This document shows, piece by piece, positions 49,506-57,878 of a stretch of DNA of 64,000 nucleotides. Positions within the stretch are counted from its first letter, which is position 1. Each line of letters starts with the position of its first letter. A program made the translations under genes and the position numbers. The stretch covers positions 62,001 to 126,000 of the forward strand of contig CAMYNM010000009.1 of NCBI GenBank assembly GCA_947259725.1, in the 5' to 3' direction. The stretch is from CALZIK01 sp945787635 (GTDB lineage Bacteria > Acidobacteriota > Thermoanaerobaculia > Multivoradales > JAHEKO01). The notes beneath the pieces were generated by a model. It ran no database searches. It saw only the letters and a list, made by a program, of their open reading frames with translations, and was not told the origin of the DNA.

Positions 49506-50948
49506 TCAGATCGGGTCGTCGAAATGGATGGGCTCCGCTGGAGAGGCCGGAACCCGGCCGAAGAATCGCTTGAAAGGCTCGGCGAAGCGCCGCAGAAAGG
49601 TTAGCCCGACAATCGCCAAGATCACCAGAGAGGCGACGAAACGCGACCAAGTCGCGGCAGGGAAGATTGCCGCAGCCGCCAGAAAAAACGGCAACGGAAG
49701 CAGGTACACGAACATGAGGTCTCGTAGGAGCTTGGGGAACTCGTCTCCGCAGATCTGCCAGATCCGCCAGGCCATCAGCAGGTTACCGAGTAGCAGGTAG
49801 TGGGCCCAGGCCATGCCCTCGGTGCCATAGAGGCCACTCAAGATCCAGCCGAAACCGATCAGGCAGAGAATATTGACGATCGCCACTACCAGCCAGACGC
49901 GATCCTGGCGCCGTACTTTCAGAAGCTCTCCACCCAGGCGGGTAAAGGGGTCGAGCAGCGTAGCGAAGCAGACGATCTTGATGAGCGCGACCGCTTCCAG
50001 CCAGTTCGGGCCGAGCAGGATCTGCAGGATCACGACCTCGGTGTTGAAGAAGAGGAAGTACACCGCCATAACTTCGATCGCCAGGATCGCGACCGTACCG
50101 AGACGGTAGGCGGCCACGAAGCGCTTGGGGTCATCGCGGTAGGCGACCAGGGCCGGGTAGAGGGCGCGGATCAGAGCGGGGACGAAGAGGATCTGGGCGC
50201 GCATGGCCCAGAGCAGCGCCTTCTCGTACTGGCCGACCATCGCGGTCGAATCGCGGATCTCGACGATGTATCGACCGACGAACGGCATCGCGTTCGAGAC
50301 CACAGCGATGAGAAAGAGCAGGAAGCTGCGCCGGAGAAGGTGGGGGATGGTTCGCCACTCGAACTCGAGGTGGATCGAGTTCCACGCCCGAATCCACAGG
50401 ACGACGACGAAGCACACCATGGCCGCCAATTCTCCGGCCACGAAGCTCCAGACTCCGGCTCCGGAGACAGCCAGCGCGATCGACACCGTGGCCATGACCG
50501 CGCCGCGCATGATCTCCGGGGCGACCAGTCTGGTCACCCGCAGTTCGCGCTCGAAGAAAACCTTGGGAACGATCGCGAAGGCCTCGATCAGAACGAAAAG
50601 CGAGAGCACCCGCAGCACGCCCGGCAGCTCCGGGTCGAGACCCGAGAACCAGCCGGCGCCGAACACCAGCGTGACGGTGACGGCGCCTCCCCAGAAAATC
50701 TCCCACAGCAGCACGCTGCCGTAGGGCTGGCGCTCGTGGCGCACCAACTCGTACTGCAGGCCCAGGTCCCGGAAGAAGCCCGCGAGCACGACGGTCGACC
50801 AGGCGAGCGCGAAAAGGCCGTGCTGTTCCGGAATGATCAGTCGAGCCAGAGCCAGATCGGTGATCAGTCGAAGCGCCATGCGCCCCAGTTGGCTGCCGTA
50901 GGAGGCTACCGTCGAGTAGAGGAATCGCCGTTCGGTGGTCTCGGTCAA
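49506..50948 (-). CDS. Polysaccharide flippase (Wzx/RfbX-type)
   Basis: A 480-residue polytopic protein of the MATE/MOP superfamily polysaccharide exporter group with about 12-14 spans. YGSQLGRMALRLITDLALAR opens the family domain, and LARLIIPEQHGLFALAWS fits the typical next helix pair. It would flip the polyprenyl-linked glycan across the inner membrane. The TTG start at 50948 overlaps the GT2 stop (TTGA); the frame to 51467 is shadow. Confidence 0.87.
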   Translation of the reverse strand: MTETTERRFLYSTVASYGSQLGRMALRLITDLALARLIIPEQHGLFALAWSTVVLAGFFRDLGLQYELVRHERQPYGSVLLWEIFWGGAVTVTLVFGAGWFSGLDPELPGVLRVLSLFVLIEAFAIVPKVFFERELRVTRLVAPEIMRGAVMATVSIALAVSGAGVWSFVAGELAAMVCFVVVLWIRAWNSIHLEFEWRTIPHLLRRSFLLFLIAVVSNAMPFVGRYIVEIRDSTAMVGQYEKALLWAMRAQILFVPALIRALYPALVAYRDDPKRFVAAYRLGTVAILAIEVMAVYFLFFNTEVVILQILLGPNWLEAVALIKIVCFATLLDPFTRLGGELLKVRRQDRVWLVVAIVNILCLIGFGWILSGLYGTEGMAWAHYLLLGNLLMAWRIWQICGDEFPKLLRDLMFVYLLPLPFFLAAAAIFPAATWSRFVASLVILAIVGLTFLRRFAEPFKRFFGRVPASPAEPIHFDDPI

Positions 50949-51820
50949 GAGGCCGTGGTCCAATTCTCGGCGACGGTGCGGTACCAGATCCTTCGAAACA
51001 GGGCGACCTTTGGCAGTACGCCTACGGCGGGCCGCAGTTCGGGGTGATCCCAGAAAATCGACATCGCCGAAAGCCACGCCTTGATGGGCGCGAACGCGCG
51101 CAGGCGCGTGGCGCTCTTCCAGGTGTAGCCTCGATCGAAGACGCCTGGGTGCTTGCGCCTGAATTGATTGAAGTGCCGACCGTACCACGCGGCGTGGGTG
51201 ATCAGATCCGTTCGGCTCGCGCGAACCGCTCCATGACGGACGCACGCCGTCGGAACGAACGCGCAGGTCGCGCCGGCCGCCCGAGCGCGGAAGAACCAGT
51301 CGTGATCTTCGCTGGTCACTAGTGTTTCGTCGAAGCCTCCGATTCGGTTCCAGGTCTCGCGTCGCACGGCCAGGTTGAGGCTGCCGAGCGGCCGGGCGGT
51401 ATCCGATTCGGCCGGGCGGTCGGCCAGCAGATCGTGAAACGACGCGATGTTGTCGGCAACCGCCCAACGATTCGCGTTGAGGTCAAAGGCGACGCTGCCG
51501 CCGGCGATCTCCGAGCGCTGGAGGGCGGCGACCAGAGTCGCGGCCCAGTCCGGTCGGGGAAGGCAGTCGGCGTCGGTGAAGAGAATCAGCTCGCCGGAGG
51601 TCTCGGCGACGCCCAGGTTTCGCGCGGCGCCTGGTGACAGCCGAGTGTCGGTTTCGATCAGGCGAGCGCGGTTCGACGGCGAAACCGCGCCGCGGCGGTC
51701 GCGCCCCACCACCACGATCTCGAACGGGAGAGCTTCGTCGCCGGCCTCGATTGCGGCCACCGCCTCGCCCGCCAAAGGGCAGTCGAGGTTCGGTACGACG
51801 ACGCTCACTTCGGCGGGCAT
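50945..51820 (-). CDS. Glycosyltransferase family 2 protein
   Basis: A 291-residue GT-A enzyme: EVSVVVPNLDCPLAGEAV, the metal-binding ILFTDADCLPRPDW (DAD in the DxD position), and SEDHDWFFRARAAGATCAFV. It is first in the six-gene minus-strand glycan operon. The ATG at 51820 is normal for the family. The 153 bases to the divergent GT-C gene hold the promoters for both operons. Confidence 0.9.
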   Translation of the reverse strand: MPAEVSVVVPNLDCPLAGEAVAAIEAGDEALPFEIVVVGRDRRGAVSPSNRARLIETDTRLSPGAARNLGVAETSGELILFTDADCLPRPDWAATLVAALQRSEIAGGSVAFDLNANRWAVADNIASFHDLLADRPAESDTARPLGSLNLAVRRETWNRIGGFDETLVTSEDHDWFFRARAAGATCAFVPTACVRHGAVRASRTDLITHAAWYGRHFNQFRRKHPGVFDRGYTWKSATRLRAFAPIKAWLSAMSIFWDHPELRPAVGVLPKVALFRRIWYRTVAENWTTAS

Positions 51821-51973
51821 GGACCCATTATCTGATGTCCCGCCGAATCCGGCGCGGAAAGGCTCTGGCGCCGGCCGGATCGATATACTGCCGGCGGCCG
51901 TGTCAGGCCGGCACGAATCAATGCCAGTTCGTTCGGACGCCTCCGTCGGTATCGCCCGGATCTCGAGTCGTAC

Positions 51974-53785
51974 ATGAAGAACATCACGGGTCTGGTCTTG
52001 GGTTGCCTGAGCCTGCTACTGCTCCTGTACCCGCTGGCGGCGCCGTCGCGGGGTCTGCCGGTCACGCTCAAGGCCGACGAGCCGGCCTACTATCTGGCTG
52101 CGCTCAGCGTCGCCCGTGACGGCGATCTGCTGTGCCGCACCGAGGACACCCGCCGCCTGTTCGACGCGTTTCCCCACCTTCCGGTCGAGAACCTGATTCT
52201 GATGTCGACCGACGGTTGGGCAACGGTCTATTTCGGCAAGCCGGTCATCTACTCGGTACTGGCGGCGCCGCTCGCCGCCGCCTTCGAGGCTCGCGGCATG
52301 GTTCTGTTCAACATGATCCTGTTCGTGGGCATGATCTGGATGGGTTACTTCCACCTGCGTCGATCCGTACCGCGGGCTCTGGCCGCCTTCTATTCGATTT
52401 CCTTCTTCTTCGTCTCGCTGGCCTTCGTGTACGTCTTTTGGATCCATCCCGAGGTCTTGAGCATGTTCTCGGTGATGGCGTGCCTGTACTTCGCCTGGGG
52501 GGCGCGGGACGAGCTTGGGCCGGTGGGCCCGATCGCGCGTTGGTTCGCCGATCCCTGGAGAGCGGCATGGTCCGGTGCGGCGCTGTCGCTGGCGGTCTAC
52601 AACAAGCCGATGTTGGCGGCGATCGGGCTCCCGGCTCTCTATCTGTTGTTCCGGCGTCGTGGCACCAGGGCAGTGGCGATCTGGCTGGTCGCCGGGGCGC
52701 TGGCTCTCGGAGCCCAGGCGGGACTTTCGCAGGCGCTGACCGACACGCCGACGCCGTACCTCGGCACGTCGCGCGCTGGCTTCAAGATCGAAGACCCGGA
52801 GAGACTCGATGAGATGCTCCGGCCGTTTCAACAGCCGGTGGCGGCGGGGGAAAACCACAGCTCCTACAGTTGGCTGGCTCGGGTGCCGGAGCTCTTTCCA
52901 CGCATGCTGATCGAGAACGCCGGCTACTTTTTCATCGGCCGGCATACCGGACTGTTCGTCTACATGCCGTTCGCCCTGGTTAGCTTGCTCTTGTTTCTGC
53001 TGTACGGTCGCTCGGACCCCGCCCGGTGGCTGGTGGTCGCCTCGCTCGCCGCGGTGGCGCTGTTTTTCCTGATCTGGATTCACTACAACTGGCACGGCGG
53101 CGCGGGCTTTGTCGGCAATCGCTACTTCGTCAACCTCTACCCGGCGTTTCTTTTCCTGGTGCCGGCGATCCGGCCGGGCGCGGTGACGGCGCTCGGTTAC
53201 CTCGCCGGGGGACTGTTCCTGACACCGCTTCTGTTCGCGCCGTTCGGAGTCTCGATCCCGGATCCGACGCTCCAGTGGCACGCGCGCGGCGCGGCCTTCC
53301 GGTTTCTGCCGCAGGAACTTTCGATCTCGGCAGAGATCCCCGGCTATCTGAACCTGAACACCCGAGGGCTCAACATCCGAGCGCGGAAGGACCAGTTCCG
53401 GATCGCGAACCGCGGCGCGGCGGCCTTCTGGGTGCGCGGCGCGGATGAGATCGAGGTCTGGATCTCGTCGGCCGAGCCGATCGCCGAGCTCGAGCTCGAG
53501 GTGTCCTCGCTGTCGCCCGACAATCAGGTGTCGTTCCGACTCGGGGGGCAACTGGAGCAGGTGACCTTCGAGGCCTCGACGCGGGCGCCGGCGGTGGTGA
53601 CTCTTTCCCCTCGAAGGCCCAGTAAGGTGCGCTCGCAGTGGGGGCGGCGGCTCTACGCCTACCGGGTCACGATCGAGACCGCTACCGGACGCAACCCGCG
53701 CCGGCCGGACGGACAGGTGATCGAACCGCAGTACTACGTCGGCGCCGAGGTCGCGGTGCGCCGGGTCGAGCTCTCGGAGGGCTAG
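51974..53785 (+). CDS. GT-C-like membrane glycosyltransferase (paralogue 1)
   Basis: A 603-residue protein with about 11 spans and a soluble C-terminal half-domain of about 170 residues. KADEPAYYLAALSVARDGDL just after the first span matches the acidic DE site expected in GT-C folds. FFIGRHTGLFVYMPF and GGAGFVGNRYFVNLYP recur in altered form in the next gene (GEHVGLVPYFLP; GGAAIGNRYFLPLYP), so the two are paralogues. Likely transfers a sugar from a lipid carrier at the periplasmic face. The next gene begins 33 bases later. Confidence 0.78.
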   Translation: MKNITGLVLGCLSLLLLLYPLAAPSRGLPVTLKADEPAYYLAALSVARDGDLLCRTEDTRRLFDAFPHLPVENLILMSTDGWATVYFGKPVIYSVLAAPLAAAFEARGMVLFNMILFVGMIWMGYFHLRRSVPRALAAFYSISFFFVSLAFVYVFWIHPEVLSMFSVMACLYFAWGARDELGPVGPIARWFADPWRAAWSGAALSLAVYNKPMLAAIGLPALYLLFRRRGTRAVAIWLVAGALALGAQAGLSQALTDTPTPYLGTSRAGFKIEDPERLDEMLRPFQQPVAAGENHSSYSWLARVPELFPRMLIENAGYFFIGRHTGLFVYMPFALVSLLLFLLYGRSDPARWLVVASLAAVALFFLIWIHYNWHGGAGFVGNRYFVNLYPAFLFLVPAIRPGAVTALGYLAGGLFLTPLLFAPFGVSIPDPTLQWHARGAAFRFLPQELSISAEIPGYLNLNTRGLNIRARKDQFRIANRGAAAFWVRGADEIEVWISSAEPIAELELEVSSLSPDNQVSFRLGGQLEQVTFEASTRAPAVVTLSPRRPSKVRSQWGRRLYAYRVTIETATGRNPRRPDGQVIEPQYYVGAEVAVRRVELSEG

Positions 53786-53818
53786 AGCGCCCTGTCGCGT
53801 GCGTTCAAACCGAGTGGC

Positions 53819-55594
53819 ATGGTGAAGGCGAATCCGATCGACTCCCACCGCGGCGGGCGACGCTGGTGGCTGCTTCTGGTCGCGCTGCTCGGCCTGCTCG
53901 CGGTCCGGACGGCGTTTCTCGACCGCGCCGACTGGCCCGGCTTCATCGGTGACGAAGCCACCTATCTGATGGCGGCGGAAAGCCTGGCTTGGGACGGAGA
54001 CTTCCTTTACCAGCGTCGAGACTACGACCGGTTCGTGGAGCACTGGGGCCGGCGGCCCGAGATGCTGCTGTTTCTGCAAAGCAGCGATAACGGCCGGACG
54101 CTGGCTTATGGCAAGCCGTTCTTTTTCCCGCTGGTGGTGGCGCCGCTGACTCGGATCTGGCCGACTCACGGGGCGCTGTTGACCAATGTACTCCTGCTCG
54201 CTCTGGCTGCCGGGCTCGCGGCCCGAGCCCTGGCTCCACATCTGGGCGCGGAGGCGCCGTTGTGGGTCGCGGTGTTTCTGTTCGCGTCGGTGGCCTTCGC
54301 CTACGCGGTCTGGGCCCACGCCGACTCGTTTCTGATGTCCCTGAGTGCGATCGCGCTCAGTCTGGCGCTCTTGAACAACCGTTCGGATACCTATCGCTTC
54401 GGGATGGCGGCGAGCGGCAGGCAACTCGCCCTGTGGTTCGGGTTGGGCGCTCTTATCGCTGTGATCGCGTTCAGCCGGCCGTTCTACTCGACTCTCCTGC
54501 TGCCGATGGTGACGCTCATGCCCCGAGGCAAGCGTGCGCGGGTTGGTACGGTGTTCGCACTCGGGGCGCTCGTCATCGTGCTCGGCGCGGCGGCGGTTCA
54601 CTGGAAGCTCGCCGGCGCCGTGACCAGCTACACGGGGGAGCGGGGAGGGTTCTACGCCCAGTCGGGGCTGCCGGAGGTCGACTTCCCCGGGGAGTCCTGG
54701 GACGAAGCGATTCATCGGACCGGTAACTTCGCCTGGTATCAGGCGCGCGAGCCTCTGGAGCAGGAAACCCGTGGCGGGCTGTGGACCTGGAATGCGGTCT
54801 ATCTTCTGTTCGGAGAGCACGTGGGGCTCGTGCCGTACTTTCTGCCGATCCTCCTGGCCTTGCTGTGCCTGCGCCTCGATGCATTTCGTTTGGCGTTGTT
54901 GCTTGCTCTCGCGGGCGCGCTCGCGGCGTTTTTCTTTTACCGCCCGTTTAATTTCTACGGAGGCGGGGCGGCGATCGGGAACCGCTATTTCCTGCCTCTC
55001 TATCCGGTGGTGTGGTTTCTGGTGGCCAAGCGGCCGTCTGTTGCGGTGCGGCGCTGGGCGCCGCTTGCGGTGCTGGCCGCGGTGGTGCCGCTGCTCTGGC
55101 CGCTGTGGACCGGCCTGGGCTCCTATCCGCTGACCCGCGAGCAGAGCTACGAGTTCGTGACTCCCGTGGCGCGCGCTCTGTTCCCGTTCGAGACGACACA
55201 GAGCCACCTCAAGCCCGGCGGGCAGGAAGACGTCGTCCATCACGCCGTCTGGGTGCGCGTCCTGAGCCCCGGCACCAGGGCCGACGAGGAGCGGATCTGG
55301 ACGCGATCGGGCGACTGGGCCGAGCTGCTCGTGGCACGCCGGAAGCCGATCGAGGAGGTCGAGATCGTTGGACCGACCGGAGGAGCCGAGCTCGAGATGT
55401 CTACCGGCGCCATCGTCGATCGGCGCTCCGGCGACGGCGTCGTCAGCTACCGGGTGCGCATGCCGCGCCAACGGGCTCGCCACTCGATGTGGTGGAGTTG
55501 GGACCCGCTGAGTCTCTACCGGTTGCGCCTTCGGTTCGACGGCCTCCCGCCGGGAGAGATCGTCGGTTTCTACATCGAAGCGGTGGACGAGTGA
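53819..55594 (+). CDS. GT-C-like membrane glycosyltransferase (paralogue 2)
   Basis: A 591-residue paralogue with the same plan: an N-terminal span, IGDEATYLMAAESLAWDGDF as the acidic periplasmic loop, about 11 spans, and a beta-rich C-terminal domain of about 150 residues. It differs most in the middle loops. Its stop overlaps the GTG of the sulfatase-like gene (GTGA), which ties the two products together. Start choice ATG at 53819 is supported by position only. Confidence 0.78.
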   Translation: MVKANPIDSHRGGRRWWLLLVALLGLLAVRTAFLDRADWPGFIGDEATYLMAAESLAWDGDFLYQRRDYDRFVEHWGRRPEMLLFLQSSDNGRTLAYGKPFFFPLVVAPLTRIWPTHGALLTNVLLLALAAGLAARALAPHLGAEAPLWVAVFLFASVAFAYAVWAHADSFLMSLSAIALSLALLNNRSDTYRFGMAASGRQLALWFGLGALIAVIAFSRPFYSTLLLPMVTLMPRGKRARVGTVFALGALVIVLGAAAVHWKLAGAVTSYTGERGGFYAQSGLPEVDFPGESWDEAIHRTGNFAWYQAREPLEQETRGGLWTWNAVYLLFGEHVGLVPYFLPILLALLCLRLDAFRLALLLALAGALAAFFFYRPFNFYGGGAAIGNRYFLPLYPVVWFLVAKRPSVAVRRWAPLAVLAAVVPLLWPLWTGLGSYPLTREQSYEFVTPVARALFPFETTQSHLKPGGQEDVVHHAVWVRVLSPGTRADEERIWTRSGDWAELLVARRKPIEEVEIVGPTGGAELEMSTGAIVDRRSGDGVVSYRVRMPRQRARHSMWWSWDPLSLYRLRLRFDGLPPGEIVGFYIEAVDE

Positions 55595-57192
55595 CGAGCC
55601 GGTCGTGGCGACAGTGTCTGGCGGCGCTCGCGGTGATCGCGTTGGCTGCGGGCTGTACGCGACGCGGCGCGGCCGACACACCCCGGGGATTCATCTTGAT
55701 CAACTTGAGCGGTTTGCGGGCCGACCTGCTCCAGAGCTCCGATCGGGGCCCTTCGCCGGTTCCGCACTTGGCGGCGTTCTCGCGGCAGGGGCTGGCGTAC
55801 GAGCGCTCCTTCGCAGTGTCTTCGGATCCTCTGGCGGCCGAGGTGTCCCTCCTGAGCGGGCTCTACCCGCAGGAGCACGGTGCGATGGCTCCGGATCTGA
55901 CCCTCAGCTCCGAGATCGTCGCCTTGCCCGAGAGGCTCGCGCAGCTCGGCTACCGGACCGCGGCGTTCACGAACGGCGGATACGCCGGGGCCGACTTCGG
56001 CGTCGATAGGGGCTTCGACGAATTCACCACCCCTGACCCGATCCGGGGCCGCCCACATCCGGTGTTCGGCGCGGCTCTCGAGCATCTGCGACAGCTGGGC
56101 GACGATCGCTTCTTTCTCTATCTTCATCCGAACGATCTCCATGGTGCGGATCTTGGGGATGGCTCGCTCGGCTTCCCGCGCCTGGCCGCCGGCTTCGACG
56201 AGCTGACTCCCGAGCGGCTCGGCGAGGTCCGACAGGCGTACGACGGCGCGGCGCGCAGGCTCGACGCGGCGCTCGGGGAGTTCTTGGCGGGCCTCGATTC
56301 GTCGGGTCTACGCGGCGCGACCGTCGTGCTAGTGACGGCGGACCGCGGTTTCGAGCTGGGCGAGCACGGCCGAGTGGGGCACACGCAGCTTTATCCCGAA
56401 AACCTCCGAGTGCCGTTGGTGCTCGCGGCCCCCGGTGTCGAAGCGGGCCGGTCGAGGGAGCTGGTGCAAACCGTAGATGTGACGGCTTCTCTTTTTGAGC
56501 TGGCCGGTCCGGGTGCACCGGCCACGGCGGGGCGCCTCCTGCCAGGGCTTCCCGGCGCACCGGGACCCCGCGCCTGGGGCGCGGCGGACAGGCGCGGCCG
56601 CTGGTCTCAGTCGAGCCTGCTTGTCGAAAGCGATGACCGACGGCTTCAGCTGATCGAGAGCCGGCTCCGCGGCGAGTACGACGGCACCTGGGTGACCCGA
56701 GAGGTGGGCTTTGACACCGAGGCCTCGGTGCTCGCGTTCTCGATCGTGAGCTACCTGGAGCCGCGCACGATCTCGGTCGAGGTCGACGGCATTGAACAGA
56801 GCGTCATCGAAGCCGGAACGGAGTGGGCCGATGTTCACATCGAACTGCCCCCGCTGGGTGACCCTGCGGCTTCGCCTCGGCGCCGGGTTCGGTTGTCGGC
56901 TCCCGGTTGCGCGTCACCGGCCGACTCGAGCGAGAGCATCGACCGGCGCTGCCTGTCGTTCAAGGTCGAAGGGCTCGAGCTTTCCAGGTCGGAGCTCTTT
57001 GATCTCGAGGCCGACCCCGAAGCGCGACGGGACCTGTCGTTCGAGCGGCCCGAGCTTCACGCTGAGCTCGTCGGTCGATTCTCGACGCACCGGTGGCTGA
57101 GCGTGCCGCCAGCCGAGCCGACTCGGCCTGGAGAACAGGCAATGACACGCATTCTCGCGTCGGGCGAGTATCCGGAGCCGCCGCGTCCCTGA
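55591..57192 (+). CDS. Sulfatase-fold lipoprotein, probably catalytically dead
   Basis: A 533-residue lipoprotein (lipobox ALAAGC, Cys22) with a sulfatase-like alkaline phosphatase fold (about residues 32-320). The overall landmarks are kept (SLLSGLYPQEHG, GFDEF, GELGEHG-like end), but key sites are not. The metal Asp of the usual ITxDTLRAD is Ser40 in LINLSGLRAD; the nucleophile position of CxPSR or TLPSH falls at Pro80 in SSDPLAAEVS; the metal His of SDHG is Arg252 in TADRGFELGEHG. About 200 extra residues follow. It may bind the glycan rather than cleave it. GTG overlaps the previous stop. Confidence 0.8.
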   Translation: MTSRSWRQCLAALAVIALAAGCTRRGAADTPRGFILINLSGLRADLLQSSDRGPSPVPHLAAFSRQGLAYERSFAVSSDPLAAEVSLLSGLYPQEHGAMAPDLTLSSEIVALPERLAQLGYRTAAFTNGGYAGADFGVDRGFDEFTTPDPIRGRPHPVFGAALEHLRQLGDDRFFLYLHPNDLHGADLGDGSLGFPRLAAGFDELTPERLGEVRQAYDGAARRLDAALGEFLAGLDSSGLRGATVVLVTADRGFELGEHGRVGHTQLYPENLRVPLVLAAPGVEAGRSRELVQTVDVTASLFELAGPGAPATAGRLLPGLPGAPGPRAWGAADRRGRWSQSSLLVESDDRRLQLIESRLRGEYDGTWVTREVGFDTEASVLAFSIVSYLEPRTISVEVDGIEQSVIEAGTEWADVHIELPPLGDPAASPRRRVRLSAPGCASPADSSESIDRRCLSFKVEGLELSRSELFDLEADPEARRDLSFERPELHAELVGRFSTHRWLSVPPAEPTRPGEQAMTRILASGEYPEPPRP

Positions 57193-57578
57193 TGGGAGCT
57201 GAAAGGGAATTCTTCCCGGTCGCTCGACGATCATCGCGGACCACTGGGCCGCAGGCTCCGGCCGATCCCACGTAAAACGACCCGAACCGTCCGACTCGCG
57301 CTCGGGCATGTTCGGGTCATTTGCCCTGGGGGATTCCCGAAAGCCGTTGTGGCTCGGGTCTCGGGCCGCATCGGCCTCGAGAGATTGGGTCAGAAGCCCT
57401 CAGAGCCTCTGGTTCGCCCCCGGAAGTGCCGCCTCGGGCCCTTCCGAGGGCCTTTCTTTGTCCGGCGGAGTCAAATTGGATCCTCCTGCAATTAGTGTAC
57501 ACCTCCCACGGAGAAGGTCAAGGGTGCGGGCTCGGATTTCGGGTGTGTCCCTCGCGCCGAACGTATACTCCTGCGATC
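57193..57578. other. 386-base gene-free region with hairpin
   Basis: No convincing gene is present; open frames here are high-GC by-products. The region has the terminator-like hairpin at 57432-57449 and a short lower-GC stretch around 57470-57510 that may hold the promoter of the following small gene. I see no recognisable structured RNA. Confidence 0.6.
57432..57449 (+). terminator. Intrinsic-terminator-like hairpin
   Basis: CCTCGG and CCGAGG pair perfectly around loop GCCCTT, followed by GCCTTTCTTTG. It lies 240 bases past the sulfatase-like stop, so it may end that operon or an unseen short RNA. Confidence 0.5.
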
Positions 57579-57878
57579 TTGAGCCTGGCCTGGCACGATC
57601 TCGTCGGAGCGCTCGGCGTCGCCGCTATCGTTGGCGCCTATCTCTTGCTCATCTTGGAAAGGTTGAGCAGTCGCGGTCGAGCCTATCCTCTGGTCAATGC
57701 TCTCGGAGCGGCCCTCATACTGGTTTCCCTTACCTTCGACTTCAACCTGTCGGCGGCGCTCGTCGAAGGGTTCTGGCTGGCGGTGAGCCTGGTGGGGGTC
57801 TGGCGGGCGAGGGGGCGGGAAGTCGCTAGATCTCGCGCTCCTTCCATTTGCCGCGGCGAAAGAACACGACGGCCATGA
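57579..57878 (+). CDS. Small CBU_0592-type membrane protein
   Basis: About 99 residues from a TTG at 57579. WHDLVGALGVAAIVGAYLLL and YPLVNALGAALILVSLTFD, then ALVEGFWLAVSLVGVW give three hydrophobic segments in the pattern of the CBU_0592 family, usually about 75-90 residues. The function is unknown. The C-terminal 18 codons overlap the convergent MATE gene by 53 bases. Start uncertain: the frame is open back to 57321 but the upstream part looks non-coding. Confidence 0.65.
   Translation: MSLAWHDLVGALGVAAIVGAYLLLILERLSSRGRAYPLVNALGAALILVSLTFDFNLSAALVEGFWLAVSLVGVWRARGREVARSRAPSICRGERTRRP

Noticed and set aside
52016..55681. A 1221-codon open frame on the minus strand across both GT-C-like genes
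   Set aside because: It is the antisense of two clearly coding membrane proteins; its product is Arg/Gln/Pro-rich, low-complexity and without any domain. High GC keeps the frame free of stops.
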